Assembly (NCBI GenBank): GCA_050260675.1
Contig: JBLNCN010000005.1
Coordinates: forward strand, 1-64,000
Source of the DNA: JBBDIP01 sp050260675
GTDB lineage: Bacteria; Bacillota; Sulfobacillia; Fermentithermobacillales; Fermentithermobacillaceae
Reading direction: 5' to 3'
DNA: 64,000 bases
A program made the position numbers and the translations under genes. Numbering within the stretch: the stretch's first letter is position 1; every line of letters starts with the position of its first letter. A model generated the notes under the pieces. The model was not told where the DNA came from. It made no database searches and saw nothing but the letters and a program-made list of their open reading frames with translations. Below, piece by piece: positions 22,702 through 31,400 of this stretch.

Positions 22702-25042
22702 AAGCCTGGAGTTCCGCAAGATCCAGGACATGCTGGCCAGGGAGGCCGATTCGCCTTTGGGCAAGGAGAGAGCCCTGGGCACAGCCCCTACCTCGGTCAG
22801 TATGGCCAGGGAGATGCAGGTACTCGGTAGAGAGATGATGAGCGTCCTCGCAAGGACGTCAGCGCCCTCGCTTGCAGGCGTGACCGACGTGTGTCCCAAG
22901 ACTCGCGCCGCGTCCCAAGGCGTGACCCTTTCGGCAGAGGACCTGTGGAGAGTCCTGGGAGTCCTCTCCGCGGCCGAAGTTGTGAGCAAGTGGCTGGAGG
23001 AAGTCGCGGGACCTCACCGGGGGCTCTCACGGGTGAAGGAGCGGTTGCCGCGTCTGCCGGCGCTGCGGTCCCGGCTCGCCCTGACCGTGGAAGAGGGCGG
23101 GGTCGTGAAGGACAGCGCAAGTCCGGCTCTGGCCACCATCCGCCGGCAGTACCGGGACCACCAGGAGCGAATCCGCAAGCGCGCAGAAGAGATCGTGCGC
23201 CGCAAGGATATAGCCCAGTACCTCCAGGAGCCTATCGTTACGATGCGCGGGGGCAGGTACGTTGTCCCTGTGAAGCAGGAGAACGCGCCCCGGGTTCCGG
23301 GCCTTGTCCACGACCAATCGGCTTCGGGGCAGACGCTGTTCATTGAGCCCCAGGAACTCCTGGAGATGGCCAACAACCTGCGCAGGCTTGAGCTAATGGA
23401 AAGGGACGAGATCGACCGCGTCCTTGCCGAGGTCTCGGGACTGGTCGGAGAGTCAGCGGGCCTGATCGAGGGCGGCGTCGTGGCGCTCTCAGACTTCGAT
23501 CTCGCGCTGGCTAAAGCCAGGCTGGCGTTTCGCTGGAAGGGCGCGTTCCCGGAGCTGACCGGGGAACGGGTGCTCCGGCTGCACCGCGCTTGGCACCCTC
23601 TCCTGAAGGGAAACCCGATACCTATGGACATCTCCCTGGAGGAGGACGGCATCCGCACCGTCGTGATCACCGGGCCAAATATGGGCGGCAAGACAGTGGC
23701 TCTAAAGACGTGCGGGCTCCTGTCAGCGATGGCGCTCTCGGGGCTTCCCTGCCCCTGCAGCGAGCGGACCGCGGTGGGGGAGATAGAAGACATCCTGTGC
23801 GACATAGGGGACGAGCAGTCCATCGAGGAGAGCCTCTCGACCTTCTCGGCCCATATATCCAACGTGGTGCGGATCCTGGAAGACGCGGGACCCGGCAAAC
23901 TTATCCTGATCGACGAGCTTGGAGCAGGCACCGATCCACAGGAAGGCGCCGCGTTGGCCCTAGCAATACTGAAGCGCCTCAACTCCTCGGGAGCTCTTTC
24001 GGTCATCACAAGCCACTTCAGCGAGCTGAAGATTGCCGCCCAGCAGAGTCCGGGCATGCAGAACGCTTCCGTGGAGTGGGACGCGGTGAACCTGCGGCCC
24101 ACCTATCGCCTTGTGGTGGGAAGGCCCGGGCGCTCCAACGCCTTCCTGGTTGCCAAGAGGCTGGGTCTCCCGGAGGACGTCCTGGATGAGGCGCGGTCCA
24201 ATATGAGGGAAGAGATGCTCCACCTGGAAGACGTGATACAGGAGATGGAGGAGGCCTCCCAGAGAAGCCGAGAGGCCCTTGCGGCAGCTGAGCGCGACAG
24301 GAAAGCCGCTGAAGACCTCCGCCAGGAGCTTGAGTGGAAGGCGACCCAGGCCGAGTCGACCAGGAAAGAGATCCTGAACCAAGCCAAGAGGGAAGCGTCC
24401 CAGATCATCACCAGAGCACGGGTAGAGCTGGAAAAAGCGGTCAAGGAGTTCCGTGACGTCGACCGCAAGGATAGGGCAGGCTACGCCAGCTCGATATCCA
24501 GGATGAGGGAGTCCATCCGCGCGGTACGGGATGAGCTCCAGCCGGAGGACGACGTCGATCCCGGTATTCCGCTGACCCGCGAGCAAGCGGTCCCCGGGGC
24601 GGAAGTCGGCGTGGCCGGCTTCGCGGGACGCGGCACCATCATCGAAGGACCGGACTCCGCGGGCGGGGTAGTGGTAAGGATAGGCGCGCTCTCGGTGCGA
24701 ACAAGCATCGATGATCTCCGGTCAGTCAAGAGGGTGGAGACGAAGCCGGAGAGGACGGAGCGCAGAGATAGCGTGCCCTTGGAGAAGGCCAAGGAGGTCT
24801 CGTTTGAGGTCGACCTTAGGGGCATGACAGGCGACGAGGCGCTGGAGGCCGTCGACAAGTACCTGGATGACGCCATGCTGGCCTCTCTCGCGCAAGTAAG
24901 GATAATCCACGGTAAAGGCACCGGCGCCCTGAGAAAGGCGGTAACCGATTACCTGCGAAAAGACCCCCGCGTAGCCGAGTCCCGGCTCGGTGAAACCGGG
25001 GAGGGCGGCACGGGAGTCACAGTTGCGAAACTGAGGATCTAA
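22682..25042 (+). CDS. mutS2: Endonuclease MutS2 (recombination suppressor / ribosome rescue)
   Basis: The 786-aa protein has a MutS-type clamp and ATPase with Walker A GPNMGGKT (near residue 335), Walker B LILIDELGAGTDPQEG and the following H-loop region SVITSHFSELK, a coiled-coil KOW-like linker, and a C-terminal Smr nuclease domain (DLRGMTGDEAL, RIIHGKGTGALR). It lacks the mismatch-recognition domain of MutS1. Family members suppress homologous recombination or split collided ribosomes. ATG 22682 lies within the preceding gene. Confidence 0.96.
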   Translation: MNRKTLESLEFRKIQDMLAREADSPLGKERALGTAPTSVSMAREMQVLGREMMSVLARTSAPSLAGVTDVCPKTRAASQGVTLSAEDLWRVLGVLSAAEVVSKWLEEVAGPHRGLSRVKERLPRLPALRSRLALTVEEGGVVKDSASPALATIRRQYRDHQERIRKRAEEIVRRKDIAQYLQEPIVTMRGGRYVVPVKQENAPRVPGLVHDQSASGQTLFIEPQELLEMANNLRRLELMERDEIDRVLAEVSGLVGESAGLIEGGVVALSDFDLALAKARLAFRWKGAFPELTGERVLRLHRAWHPLLKGNPIPMDISLEEDGIRTVVITGPNMGGKTVALKTCGLLSAMALSGLPCPCSERTAVGEIEDILCDIGDEQSIEESLSTFSAHISNVVRILEDAGPGKLILIDELGAGTDPQEGAALALAILKRLNSSGALSVITSHFSELKIAAQQSPGMQNASVEWDAVNLRPTYRLVVGRPGRSNAFLVAKRLGLPEDVLDEARSNMREEMLHLEDVIQEMEEASQRSREALAAAERDRKAAEDLRQELEWKATQAESTRKEILNQAKREASQIITRARVELEKAVKEFRDVDRKDRAGYASSISRMRESIRAVRDELQPEDDVDPGIPLTREQAVPGAEVGVAGFAGRGTIIEGPDSAGGVVVRIGALSVRTSIDDLRSVKRVETKPERTERRDSVPLEKAKEVSFEVDLRGMTGDEALEAVDKYLDDAMLASLAQVRIIHGKGTGALRKAVTDYLRKDPRVAESRLGETGEGGTGVTVAKLRI

Positions 25043-25052
25043 GCAACGAATC

Positions 25053-25081
25053 TTGACAAACATATGTTTGTATACTAGAAT
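25053..25081 (+). promoter_or_regulatory. Restriction-modification promoter with 16-bp perfect palindrome
   Basis: A perfect -35 TTGACA (25053-25058) and TAGAAT (25076-25081) are 17 bases apart. The palindrome ACAAACATATGTTTGT (25056-25071) overlaps the -35 box and spacer, the position of a repressor operator. No controller (C) gene is visible next to the methyltransferase and endonuclease genes. Confidence 0.7.
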
Positions 25082-25149
25082 GGCAACAGGTTCCAAGTCG
25101 CGGCTGCGCCGTCCGTTCAGATAACCTTGCTTGAGGAGGGGGGCCTCCA

Positions 25150-26025
25150 ATGGGCGCTGTTGAGCATGCTCTGATTGAACCCGATAGCCACCTTGTATTG
25201 TCCGGCTCCATGATACTTGAGGGAGACTGTGCGGTAGCGCTTCGACATCTGCCATCTGATTCTGTACAGTGCTGTGTCACATCACCGCCTTACTGGAGTC
25301 TGCGTGACTACCACATTCAGGGTCAGATCGGTTTGGAAGACACCGTGTATCAATACATCAACAGGCTGGTAGCGGTATTCGCCGAGGTCAGGCGTGTCTT
25401 GCGTCCGGATGGAGTGCTGTGGCTCAACATTGGCGACTCCTATACGAGTGGTGGTCGCACATGGCGGGCGCCTGACAAGAAGAATCCCGTAAGAGCGATG
25501 ACTGTAAGGCCTGATACCCCTCAGGGGCTGAAACCCAAGGATTTGATCGGAGTACCGTGGCGCCTTGCCCTTGCGCTCCAGGAAGATGGTTGGTTTCTCC
25601 GTTCCGACGTTATTTGGGAGAAGCCTAATGCGATGCCTGAAAGCGTGAAGGACCGTCCTACTCGGTGCCATGAGTATATGTTTCTCCTCTCACGGTCAGA
25701 GCGCTACTACTACGACTACCGGGCGATTAGAGAAGCCAACGGACGCAACAAACGCTCGGTGTGGTCGGTTAACACGCAGGGGTTTTCCGGGGCTCACTTC
25801 GCCACGTTTCCACCGGCCCTGATAGAGCCCTGCATCCGCGCAGGGAGCAAGCCGGGAGACTATGTGCTTGATCCCTTCTTTGGCTCCGGCACCGTCGGTG
25901 TGGTGGCTCAGGACCTGGCAAGACGTTACATTGGTATCGAGTTGAACCCGGATTACGTGCAGATGGCGCTTAACCGTGTGCGATCGGTCGCGGCCGGCAC
26001 GCCCACCATCTGTCGAGTGGGGTGA
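25150..26025 (+). CDS. Type II DNA methyltransferase, probably N4-cytosine
   Basis: The 291-aa methyltransferase has catalytic motif IV as SPPY (residues 45-48, TSPPYWSLRDY) near the N-terminus and the SAM motif I as DPFFGSGT near the C-terminus, a beta-class order. SPPY together with a neighbouring XcyI-like endonuclease points to N4-cytosine methylation of CCCGGG, by analogy with M.Cfr9I/M.XcyI; this is inference. The gene has a clear ribosome binding site (GAGGAGGGG) before ATG 25150 and visibly lower GC than its neighbours, suggesting acquisition with its endonuclease. Confidence 0.9.
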   Translation: MGAVEHALIEPDSHLVLSGSMILEGDCAVALRHLPSDSVQCCVTSPPYWSLRDYHIQGQIGLEDTVYQYINRLVAVFAEVRRVLRPDGVLWLNIGDSYTSGGRTWRAPDKKNPVRAMTVRPDTPQGLKPKDLIGVPWRLALALQEDGWFLRSDVIWEKPNAMPESVKDRPTRCHEYMFLLSRSERYYYDYRAIREANGRNKRSVWSVNTQGFSGAHFATFPPALIEPCIRAGSKPGDYVLDPFFGSGTVGVVAQDLARRYIGIELNPDYVQMALNRVRSVAAGTPTICRVG

Positions 26026-26029
26026 GATC

Positions 26030-27013
26030 ATGGATGATCCGGTTTTTGAGCTGGATCTACCGAAGCCGGTTGCGGCTCTAGGCCTTGCCGATGCACTAGA
26101 ACGGGCAAGGCGGGAGCTACTGTCTGATGCTCTGCTTGCTGCAGTAGCCGAGCTCGATCTTGAACAGGTCAACAGGGAACTAGCTCTATATGTCCCTAGT
26201 GGTCGCCTTAAGGAACTTGCAGGTCGCGGGCTTCGTGGAGAACTTCTGTATCCCGTGCCGTGCATACTGGAGGCCCGACCACGACTTATTGGGTACTACA
26301 GACTTCTGTTAGGTTACTCGGGGAAGAAGGCATACAGACAAATCCCCGGCTTAGGCGTTTTTCAAGACATGGAGAGAAAGGGCACTCTCAGCGACCGCCA
26401 GCGCAGTCTGCTCCCCATTCTCTGCCGTGCTTTTGCCCAACGATGCGGCGACCTCGTTGATGGCTTGGGAGCCAGCCGAGTCACCAGGGAACTGCTGGAT
26501 GATCTTCAGCTGATGACTCTGGGGTCTTCGATACAGGGCCGCCGAAACGTCGAGATCGGCGAAGAGGGCGCAGCTGAAGTAAAGCAAATGATCGAGGCGA
26601 TCGTTAAGCCTTTTGTGACGAAGATTACCGACAGCACCATAAAGCTGACGAATTCGGCGGGTCGGGAGGTCACGATCAGGACCGGGGCGGATCCTGACGT
26701 GACGATAGTGGAACGAATCGGCACAGATAGTCATCGGAAGACCGTATCCATCGAGATCAAGGCCGGAGAGGATGTCTCCAATATCTACAACCGGCTTGGC
26801 GAGGCCGAGAAGTCTCATCTCAAAGCCAAGCAGCAGGGGTTCACTGAGTTCTGGACAATAGTGAACGTGTTCCCCCTGGATGAGGCAAAGGCAAGAGTGC
26901 AGACACCAACCAGCAACAAGTTCTATGTCTTGTCCAGGCTCAGAGACCAACATAGCCCAGAATACATGGATTTTCGCGAGCGAATAGTAGCATACACTGG
27001 CATCCGGTCCTAG
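26030..27013 (+). CDS. XcyI/Cfr9I-family type II restriction endonuclease
   Basis: The 327-aa protein resembles XcyI-type enzymes along its length: the N-terminal FELDLPKPV region, SGRLKELAGRGLRGELLYPVP, RLIGYYRLLLGYS, and the nuclease core PDVTIVERI...SIEIKAG (PD...ExK) followed by GEAEKSHLKAKQQGF. Family members cut C^CCGGG; that specificity is assumed here. ATG 26030 comes five bases after the methyltransferase stop, with the ribosome binding site inside that gene's end, so the pair is one operon. It ends eight bases before the convergent PBP1A gene. No CCCGGG site appears within 25050-27013. Confidence 0.85.
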   Translation: MDDPVFELDLPKPVAALGLADALERARRELLSDALLAAVAELDLEQVNRELALYVPSGRLKELAGRGLRGELLYPVPCILEARPRLIGYYRLLLGYSGKKAYRQIPGLGVFQDMERKGTLSDRQRSLLPILCRAFAQRCGDLVDGLGASRVTRELLDDLQLMTLGSSIQGRRNVEIGEEGAAEVKQMIEAIVKPFVTKITDSTIKLTNSAGREVTIRTGADPDVTIVERIGTDSHRKTVSIEIKAGEDVSNIYNRLGEAEKSHLKAKQQGFTEFWTIVNVFPLDEAKARVQTPTSNKFYVLSRLRDQHSPEYMDFRERIVAYTGIRS

Positions 27014-27021
27014 CCCATATT

Positions 27022-29145
27022 TCACCTGCCTCCTGCCGCTGCGGCGGCCGCGGGATCAGATTCGGGAGCTATCGGCGTTTCACCAACCCATCCGTGAGGG
27101 AACGTGCACAGGGTGGAAGGCTCCTTGCCCTTGGGCAGGAATTCCGTGACCACGTCCGATGCAGGGCAGGCCGGGCTGGGGAGCTCCCCTGTCTTCTTGC
27201 ATATCTGCACAGTGGTCATGGTGGCCGGCATGGGGAACTCGGCGCGCTCGCCCGCGGTGATCTGTCTCATCATCTTGCCCCAGATGAGGGCTGGGTAGCT
27301 GCCGCCGGTGATCCTCCACCGCTCCATGGTCTTGTTCTGGTCGAAGCCCATCCAGACGACTCCCACGGTATTGGGTGTAAAGCCGCAGAACCAAGCGTCT
27401 TTCCAATCGCTGGTCGTGCCGGTCTTGCCTGCAGCCGGACGACCGATGTTGGCGGCCGCACCGGTCCCCCCAGGGCCGAGGACGTCTTTCAGCATGCTGG
27501 TCATCATGAAAGCGGTCTCCTCTGAGATCACCAGCTGGCGCTTGGTCTTGTTCTCCATAAGGACGTTGCCGTTCTTGTCTTCAACCCGCAAGATGGTAAT
27601 CGGCTCGACCTTGATGCCGCGGTTGGCGATGGTTCCAAAGGCCACCGCCATGTCCAGAGCTGAGACGCCGTGGGTAAGGCCGCCCAGGGAGATGGACCTC
27701 GTGTAGTCGTTGAGTCCAGCCGAAGTGTACTCTTTGACCAGAGAAGTGATTCCCATTTTCTCCGCGGTCTCAAGACTCAGTTTCGTGCCGATCATGTCCT
27801 GTATTTTGGCCGCCACCACGTTGAGCGAGCGGCGGACCGCTTCTCTCATGGTCACGAGACCGCTGAAAGAGCCGTCGTAGTTGGTCGGAGACCATTTCTC
27901 GCCTGTTATCGGATCGGTGAAGGTGATGGGAGAGTCGTTCACGACCAGGTTGGGAAGGATTCCCGACTCCAAGGCCGGGATGTATACCGAGAGCGGCTTG
28001 AACGCCGATCCGGGCTGCCTCTTGGTGTCGACGGCCCTGTTCCAGGCCAGCATTTCCTCGTGCTTGCGGCCACCCACCATAGCCAGTACATTCCCCGTCT
28101 TCACATCCATCACTACGGCCGCCGCCTGCATGCTGTCGGCGTTCTCATAGGGGAAGTCGGTGTCCAGGCTGCTGGCGATAGCGGAGTCAACCGCCCGCTG
28201 CGCCTCGGGACTGTAGGTGGTGTAGATCCGGAGGCCGCCGCCGTACACCAGTTCCGAGGGGTACTTGGCCAGGAGCTGTTTTAGGACGTAGTCCAGGAAG
28301 TAAGCGCCTTCAGCCACCACTCCGGTGCGGGGCTCTATGGTCGCAAGAGGCTTTGCCTTCAGGGTCTCGGCTTCTTCTCGAGCCAGGAACCCGTACTCCG
28401 CCATCTGCATGAGGACCGTGTTGCGGCGGTTAAGGCCACCTTCCGGGTTGTCGGCAGGGTCGTAGAGATACGGCCCCTTGATCATGCCTGCGAGAAAGGC
28501 TGCTTCGTCGACGGTGAGCTCCGCCGGCGACTTGTCGAAGAACGCGGCCGAGGCGGCTCCAATACCGTAGGCGCCCCGACCGAACGGGATCTGGTTCAGG
28601 TACTTCTCGAGGATCTCCTCTTTGGTGAACTCCCGCTCGTACCTTATGGCCATGAGAGCGTCCTGGATCTTGCGGGTCCACGTGCGAGAGTCCGTGAGGA
28701 ACTGCTTCTTGGCCAGCTGCTGGGTGATGGTGCTGCCGCCCTGGCCGGTCGAGTCGCCGCTCTTCAAGTTGCTCCAAAGGGCCCTGAAAATGGCGCGCAG
28801 GTCAACGCCCCAATGGGAGAAGAACCTGTGGTCTTCAGCTGCGAGGACCGCGTCCACCACGTGCTTGGGGAGCTCCTCCAGCTTCACCGGAATGCGGTTC
28901 TCGGTCGCGTGCAACTGCGTCCAGACTTTGCCTTCGCCATCGTAGACGAAGGACGTCTCGTCAACTTCCACGTCGAGATCGGTTATGACCGGGAGGTCCT
29001 TCACGGCTGTCGCGACCACGTAGGCGACCGCGCCGCCTCCGACCAGGAAGCACACAATCAAGAGGTAGAGGATCATATCGAGGACGCTGACCCGTCTTCC
29101 GCCGGGCTTGCGCTCCTTGGCGTTTTCTTTCCTGGATTTTGCCAT
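27022..29145 (-). CDS. Class A penicillin-binding protein (PBP1A family)
   Basis: The 707-aa bifunctional enzyme polymerises and cross-links peptidoglycan. A short cytoplasmic basic tail and one transmembrane helix (about 22-45) precede the GT51 transglycosylase (EDHRFFSHWGVDLRA, GGSTITQQLAKKQFL) and the transpeptidase with SxxK (PGSAFKPL), SxN (SLN) and KTG (AGKTGTTSDWK). The tail is Ala-rich. ATG 29145 is chosen (GGGGG nine bases upstream) over TTG 29160. It is transcribed from one half of a divergent promoter shared with tyrS. Confidence 0.95.
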   Translation of the reverse strand: MAKSRKENAKERKPGGRRVSVLDMILYLLIVCFLVGGGAVAYVVATAVKDLPVITDLDVEVDETSFVYDGEGKVWTQLHATENRIPVKLEELPKHVVDAVLAAEDHRFFSHWGVDLRAIFRALWSNLKSGDSTGQGGSTITQQLAKKQFLTDSRTWTRKIQDALMAIRYEREFTKEEILEKYLNQIPFGRGAYGIGAASAAFFDKSPAELTVDEAAFLAGMIKGPYLYDPADNPEGGLNRRNTVLMQMAEYGFLAREEAETLKAKPLATIEPRTGVVAEGAYFLDYVLKQLLAKYPSELVYGGGLRIYTTYSPEAQRAVDSAIASSLDTDFPYENADSMQAAAVVMDVKTGNVLAMVGGRKHEEMLAWNRAVDTKRQPGSAFKPLSVYIPALESGILPNLVVNDSPITFTDPITGEKWSPTNYDGSFSGLVTMREAVRRSLNVVAAKIQDMIGTKLSLETAEKMGITSLVKEYTSAGLNDYTRSISLGGLTHGVSALDMAVAFGTIANRGIKVEPITILRVEDKNGNVLMENKTKRQLVISEETAFMMTSMLKDVLGPGGTGAAANIGRPAAGKTGTTSDWKDAWFCGFTPNTVGVVWMGFDQNKTMERWRITGGSYPALIWGKMMRQITAGERAEFPMPATMTTVQICKKTGELPSPACPASDVVTEFLPKGKEPSTLCTFPHGWVGETPIAPESDPAAAAAAGGR

Positions 29146-29246
29146 CCGCGAAACCCCCAACGCGCTGTCTTTATTGCAAGTGTTCTATCTCTCTTGTAAT
29201 CCGCCAACAAAGATATAGACGTAGATTTCGTGATAGCCGGTCCCAC

Positions 29247-29277
29247 AATTATACCACCTCCGGTCCGTGGTATAATT
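29247..29277. promoter_or_regulatory. Back-to-back extended -10 promoters in one inverted repeat
   Basis: AATTATACCAC (29247-29257) and GTGGTATAATT (29267-29277) form a perfect 11-bp inverted repeat with a 9-base centre. Each arm contains TGGTATAAT, an extended -10 promoter: one reads left into PBP1A, one right into tyrS. The tyrS leader from here is only about 30 bases, so no T-box fits. Confidence 0.6.
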
Positions 29278-29311
29278 GCCCGAAAAGCGACGCAGCCGGG
29301 AGGAACCCCCG

Positions 29312-30586
29312 ATGAACAGCGATCTTGACAGCCGACAGATCAAGTCCGAAGTCCAGGAAGAAGCCACAAGGCAGGTTAAGGTCTTACGCGACAGGTCCGA
29401 GACCCTTGTCAGTGAAGAGGAACTTCTTCTGAAGATTGAGCGTTCCCTTGTGACCAAGAAGCCCCTTAAGGTGAAACTCGGAGTAGACCCAAGCGCGCCT
29501 GACCTGCATCTGGGCCACGTGGTCGTGATGAAGAAACTCCGGGAGTTCCAGGAGCAGGGGCATGAGATCTACTTCATCATCGGCGACTTTACTGCCACGA
29601 TAGGAGACCCCAGCGGCAAGTCCCAGACCAGGCCTCAGCTCTCCGTGGAGGAGGTTAAGGCAAACGCCGAGACCTACCGCGTCCAGGCGACTATGATCCT
29701 GGACCCGGAGAAGACTCACACGGTCTTCAACTCGTCCTGGCTTGGGCCCATGGCGTTCAGCGACGTCGTGCGCTTGGGCTCGCGGTTCACGGTGGCGCGG
29801 ATGCTCGAACGCGACGACTTCCAAAAGCGCTACGCTGCGGGACAGCCAATCGCGGTCCACGAGTTCCTTTACCCGTTGGCTCAAGCTTACGACTCGGTGG
29901 CCATAAACGCCGACATTGAGATGGGTGGGACCGACCAGACCTTCAACCTTCTGGTTGGACGCTCCATCCAGAAGGAGTACGGCCAGGAGTCCCAGATCGT
30001 GCTCACCATGCCGCTCCTGGTGGGTCTGGACGGCAAGGTAAAGATGTCCAAGAGCCTCGGGAACTACATCGCGGTGAAGGATACAGCCAAGGACATGTAC
30101 GGGAAAGTTATGTCCATACCCGACTCCCTCATGAGCACCTACTACAGGTACGTGGTCGTGAAGCCGGCGGAGTGGGTCAAGGCCTTTGAGGGCGACCTTG
30201 CGTCCGGCAAGCTCCACCCGATGGATGCCAAGATGGCTCTTGCGCGGGCCATAGTCACCGAATTCCACGACCCGGGCGCCGCCGCCGAAGCCGAAAAGGA
30301 ATTCCTTCACGTCTTTCGGGAGAAGGAAATCCCCGACGAAGTCCCGGAGTACAGGATCGAGGACGCAAAAGCCGGGGACTCTGCCGGCCTCGCTCGCCTT
30401 ATCGCCCTCGCCGGACTTGCCGCGTCTTCCGGAGAGGCCAGGCGCCTCATCCGCAGCGGAGCGGTTAAGGTGAACGGGGTCAAAATCGCGGAAGAGTCCG
30501 CGTCCTGCGACCTCGTCGACGGCATGCTGCTCCAGGTGGGGAAAAGGCGTTTTTGTAGGATCAGAGTCCAGGGCGGGGCGCAGTAG
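29312..30586 (+). CDS. tyrS: Tyrosine--tRNA ligase
   Basis: The 424-aa class I synthetase has the HIGH-type motif HLGH (PDLHLGHVV), the tyrosine/tRNA site region QAYDSVAINADIEMGGTDQ, the KMSKS loop, and a C-terminal S4 RNA-binding domain (ASSGEARRLIRSGAVKVNG). A KMSKS rather than KFGKT loop places it in the TyrZ-like group. ATG 29312 follows GGAGGAA. Unlike thrS and pheS it has no T-box leader. Its TAG stop opens a 20-bp tandem repeat. Confidence 0.97.
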   Translation: MNSDLDSRQIKSEVQEEATRQVKVLRDRSETLVSEEELLLKIERSLVTKKPLKVKLGVDPSAPDLHLGHVVVMKKLREFQEQGHEIYFIIGDFTATIGDPSGKSQTRPQLSVEEVKANAETYRVQATMILDPEKTHTVFNSSWLGPMAFSDVVRLGSRFTVARMLERDDFQKRYAAGQPIAVHEFLYPLAQAYDSVAINADIEMGGTDQTFNLLVGRSIQKEYGQESQIVLTMPLLVGLDGKVKMSKSLGNYIAVKDTAKDMYGKVMSIPDSLMSTYYRYVVVKPAEWVKAFEGDLASGKLHPMDAKMALARAIVTEFHDPGAAAEAEKEFLHVFREKEIPDEVPEYRIEDAKAGDSAGLARLIALAGLAASSGEARRLIRSGAVKVNGVKIAEESASCDLVDGMLLQVGKRRFCRIRVQGGAQ

Positions 30587-30623
30587 GTTCCAAACCGCAA
30601 GACTAGGTTCCTCACCGTAAGAC
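30584..30623 (+). repeat. 20-bp tandem duplication starting at the tyrS stop codon
   Basis: TAGGTTCCAAACCGCAAGAC (30584-30603) is followed directly by TAGGTTCCTCACCGTAAGAC (30604-30623), three mismatches in 20. The first TAG is the tyrS stop. Confidence 0.85.
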
Positions 30624-30653
30624 TGAGAAACACCAATCAACTACCCGCATATA

Positions 30654-31340
30654 ATGAGAAGCTTCTCGGGGGAGGGGCTTCTGATTTTCCGCAGGAAACG
30701 CTCGCTGGCAGTCCGCAGGGGCGTCCGGCCTTTCTTGTGGCTGGGGGCTGTAGCCGCGCTTTTGTTTTGGATAGTCCTGGTATTTGAACGCGCCGTGATC
30801 CCCACGCTCATAGCCGTCTCCGAGAGTGAGGTCACGCGGGTCGCCAACCAGGCCATGCTGGATGCTCTAAACCAACACGTTACAGACATAATGAACGGTA
30901 AGGACCTCCTGGACTTCCACACCAACCAGGACGGCGAGCTCCTTTACGTACAGGTCAACGCGGTCGACCTCAACAGGATTCAGTCGGAAGCGCTGGCAGT
31001 GCTGCAGGAGTCTTTTCGCGAGCTTGAGGGGTTTCGGGTCTACGTGCCGCTTGGGCAGGCAATGGGTTCGCGCATATTCGCCCCCTCCGGCCCCCGCATA
31101 CCTATCACGCTCTACCCTTACGGCAGCGTGGAGGTCGACGTTCACGATTCCTACGAGGTCACGGGCATCAACCAGACCAAGTTCGAAGTCTGGCTGACGG
31201 TGACCTGCATGGTCCGGGTGGTCATTCCGCTCATTTCGGCGCAGACCGAGATCACCACCGACGTTCCCCTGACCACGGTGCTAATCCCGGGCAAGGTCCC
31301 GCCGACGTACCTTTCGGTTCCAAAAGGCCCGCAATACTAG
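30654..31340 (+). CDS. yunB: Sporulation protein YunB-like
   Basis: The 228-aa protein has one N-terminal membrane helix (about 25-45) and an extracytoplasmic domain. The match to YunB includes NQAMLDALN, FRVYVPLGQAMGSRIFAPSGPRIP and the end VLIPGKVPPTYLSVP. YunB is a mother-cell sporulation protein of unknown mechanism. The start is uncertain: ATG 30654 lacks a good ribosome binding site, while GGGGGAGGGG sits at 30669-30678 just before in-frame CTG 30681 and ATT 30684. Confidence 0.82.
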   Translation: MRSFSGEGLLIFRRKRSLAVRRGVRPFLWLGAVAALLFWIVLVFERAVIPTLIAVSESEVTRVANQAMLDALNQHVTDIMNGKDLLDFHTNQDGELLYVQVNAVDLNRIQSEALAVLQESFRELEGFRVYVPLGQAMGSRIFAPSGPRIPITLYPYGSVEVDVHDSYEVTGINQTKFEVWLTVTCMVRVVIPLISAQTEITTDVPLTTVLIPGKVPPTYLSVPKGPQY

Positions 31341-31363
31341 CTTCCATTCCTGCCACCGTGTGC

Positions 31364-31372
31364 TGATATAAT
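31364..31372 (+). promoter_or_regulatory. Extended -10 promoter before nadE
   Basis: TGATATAAT provides a perfect TATAAT (31367-31372) with the TGn extension, about 30 bases before the nadE start. No convincing -35 box is present. Confidence 0.45.
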
Positions 31373-31400
31373 AAGTGCCGGTGTACAGGGGGTGGCCGCA

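Noticed and set aside
29220..29311. T-box before tyrS
   Set aside because: The leader is too short and has no T-box sequence or terminator, unlike those of thrS and pheS.
30650..30655. TATAAT as promoter of yunB
   Set aside because: It overlaps the annotated ATG and has no -35 partner or TGn extension. It would only make sense if the true start is downstream, so I left it out as a feature.
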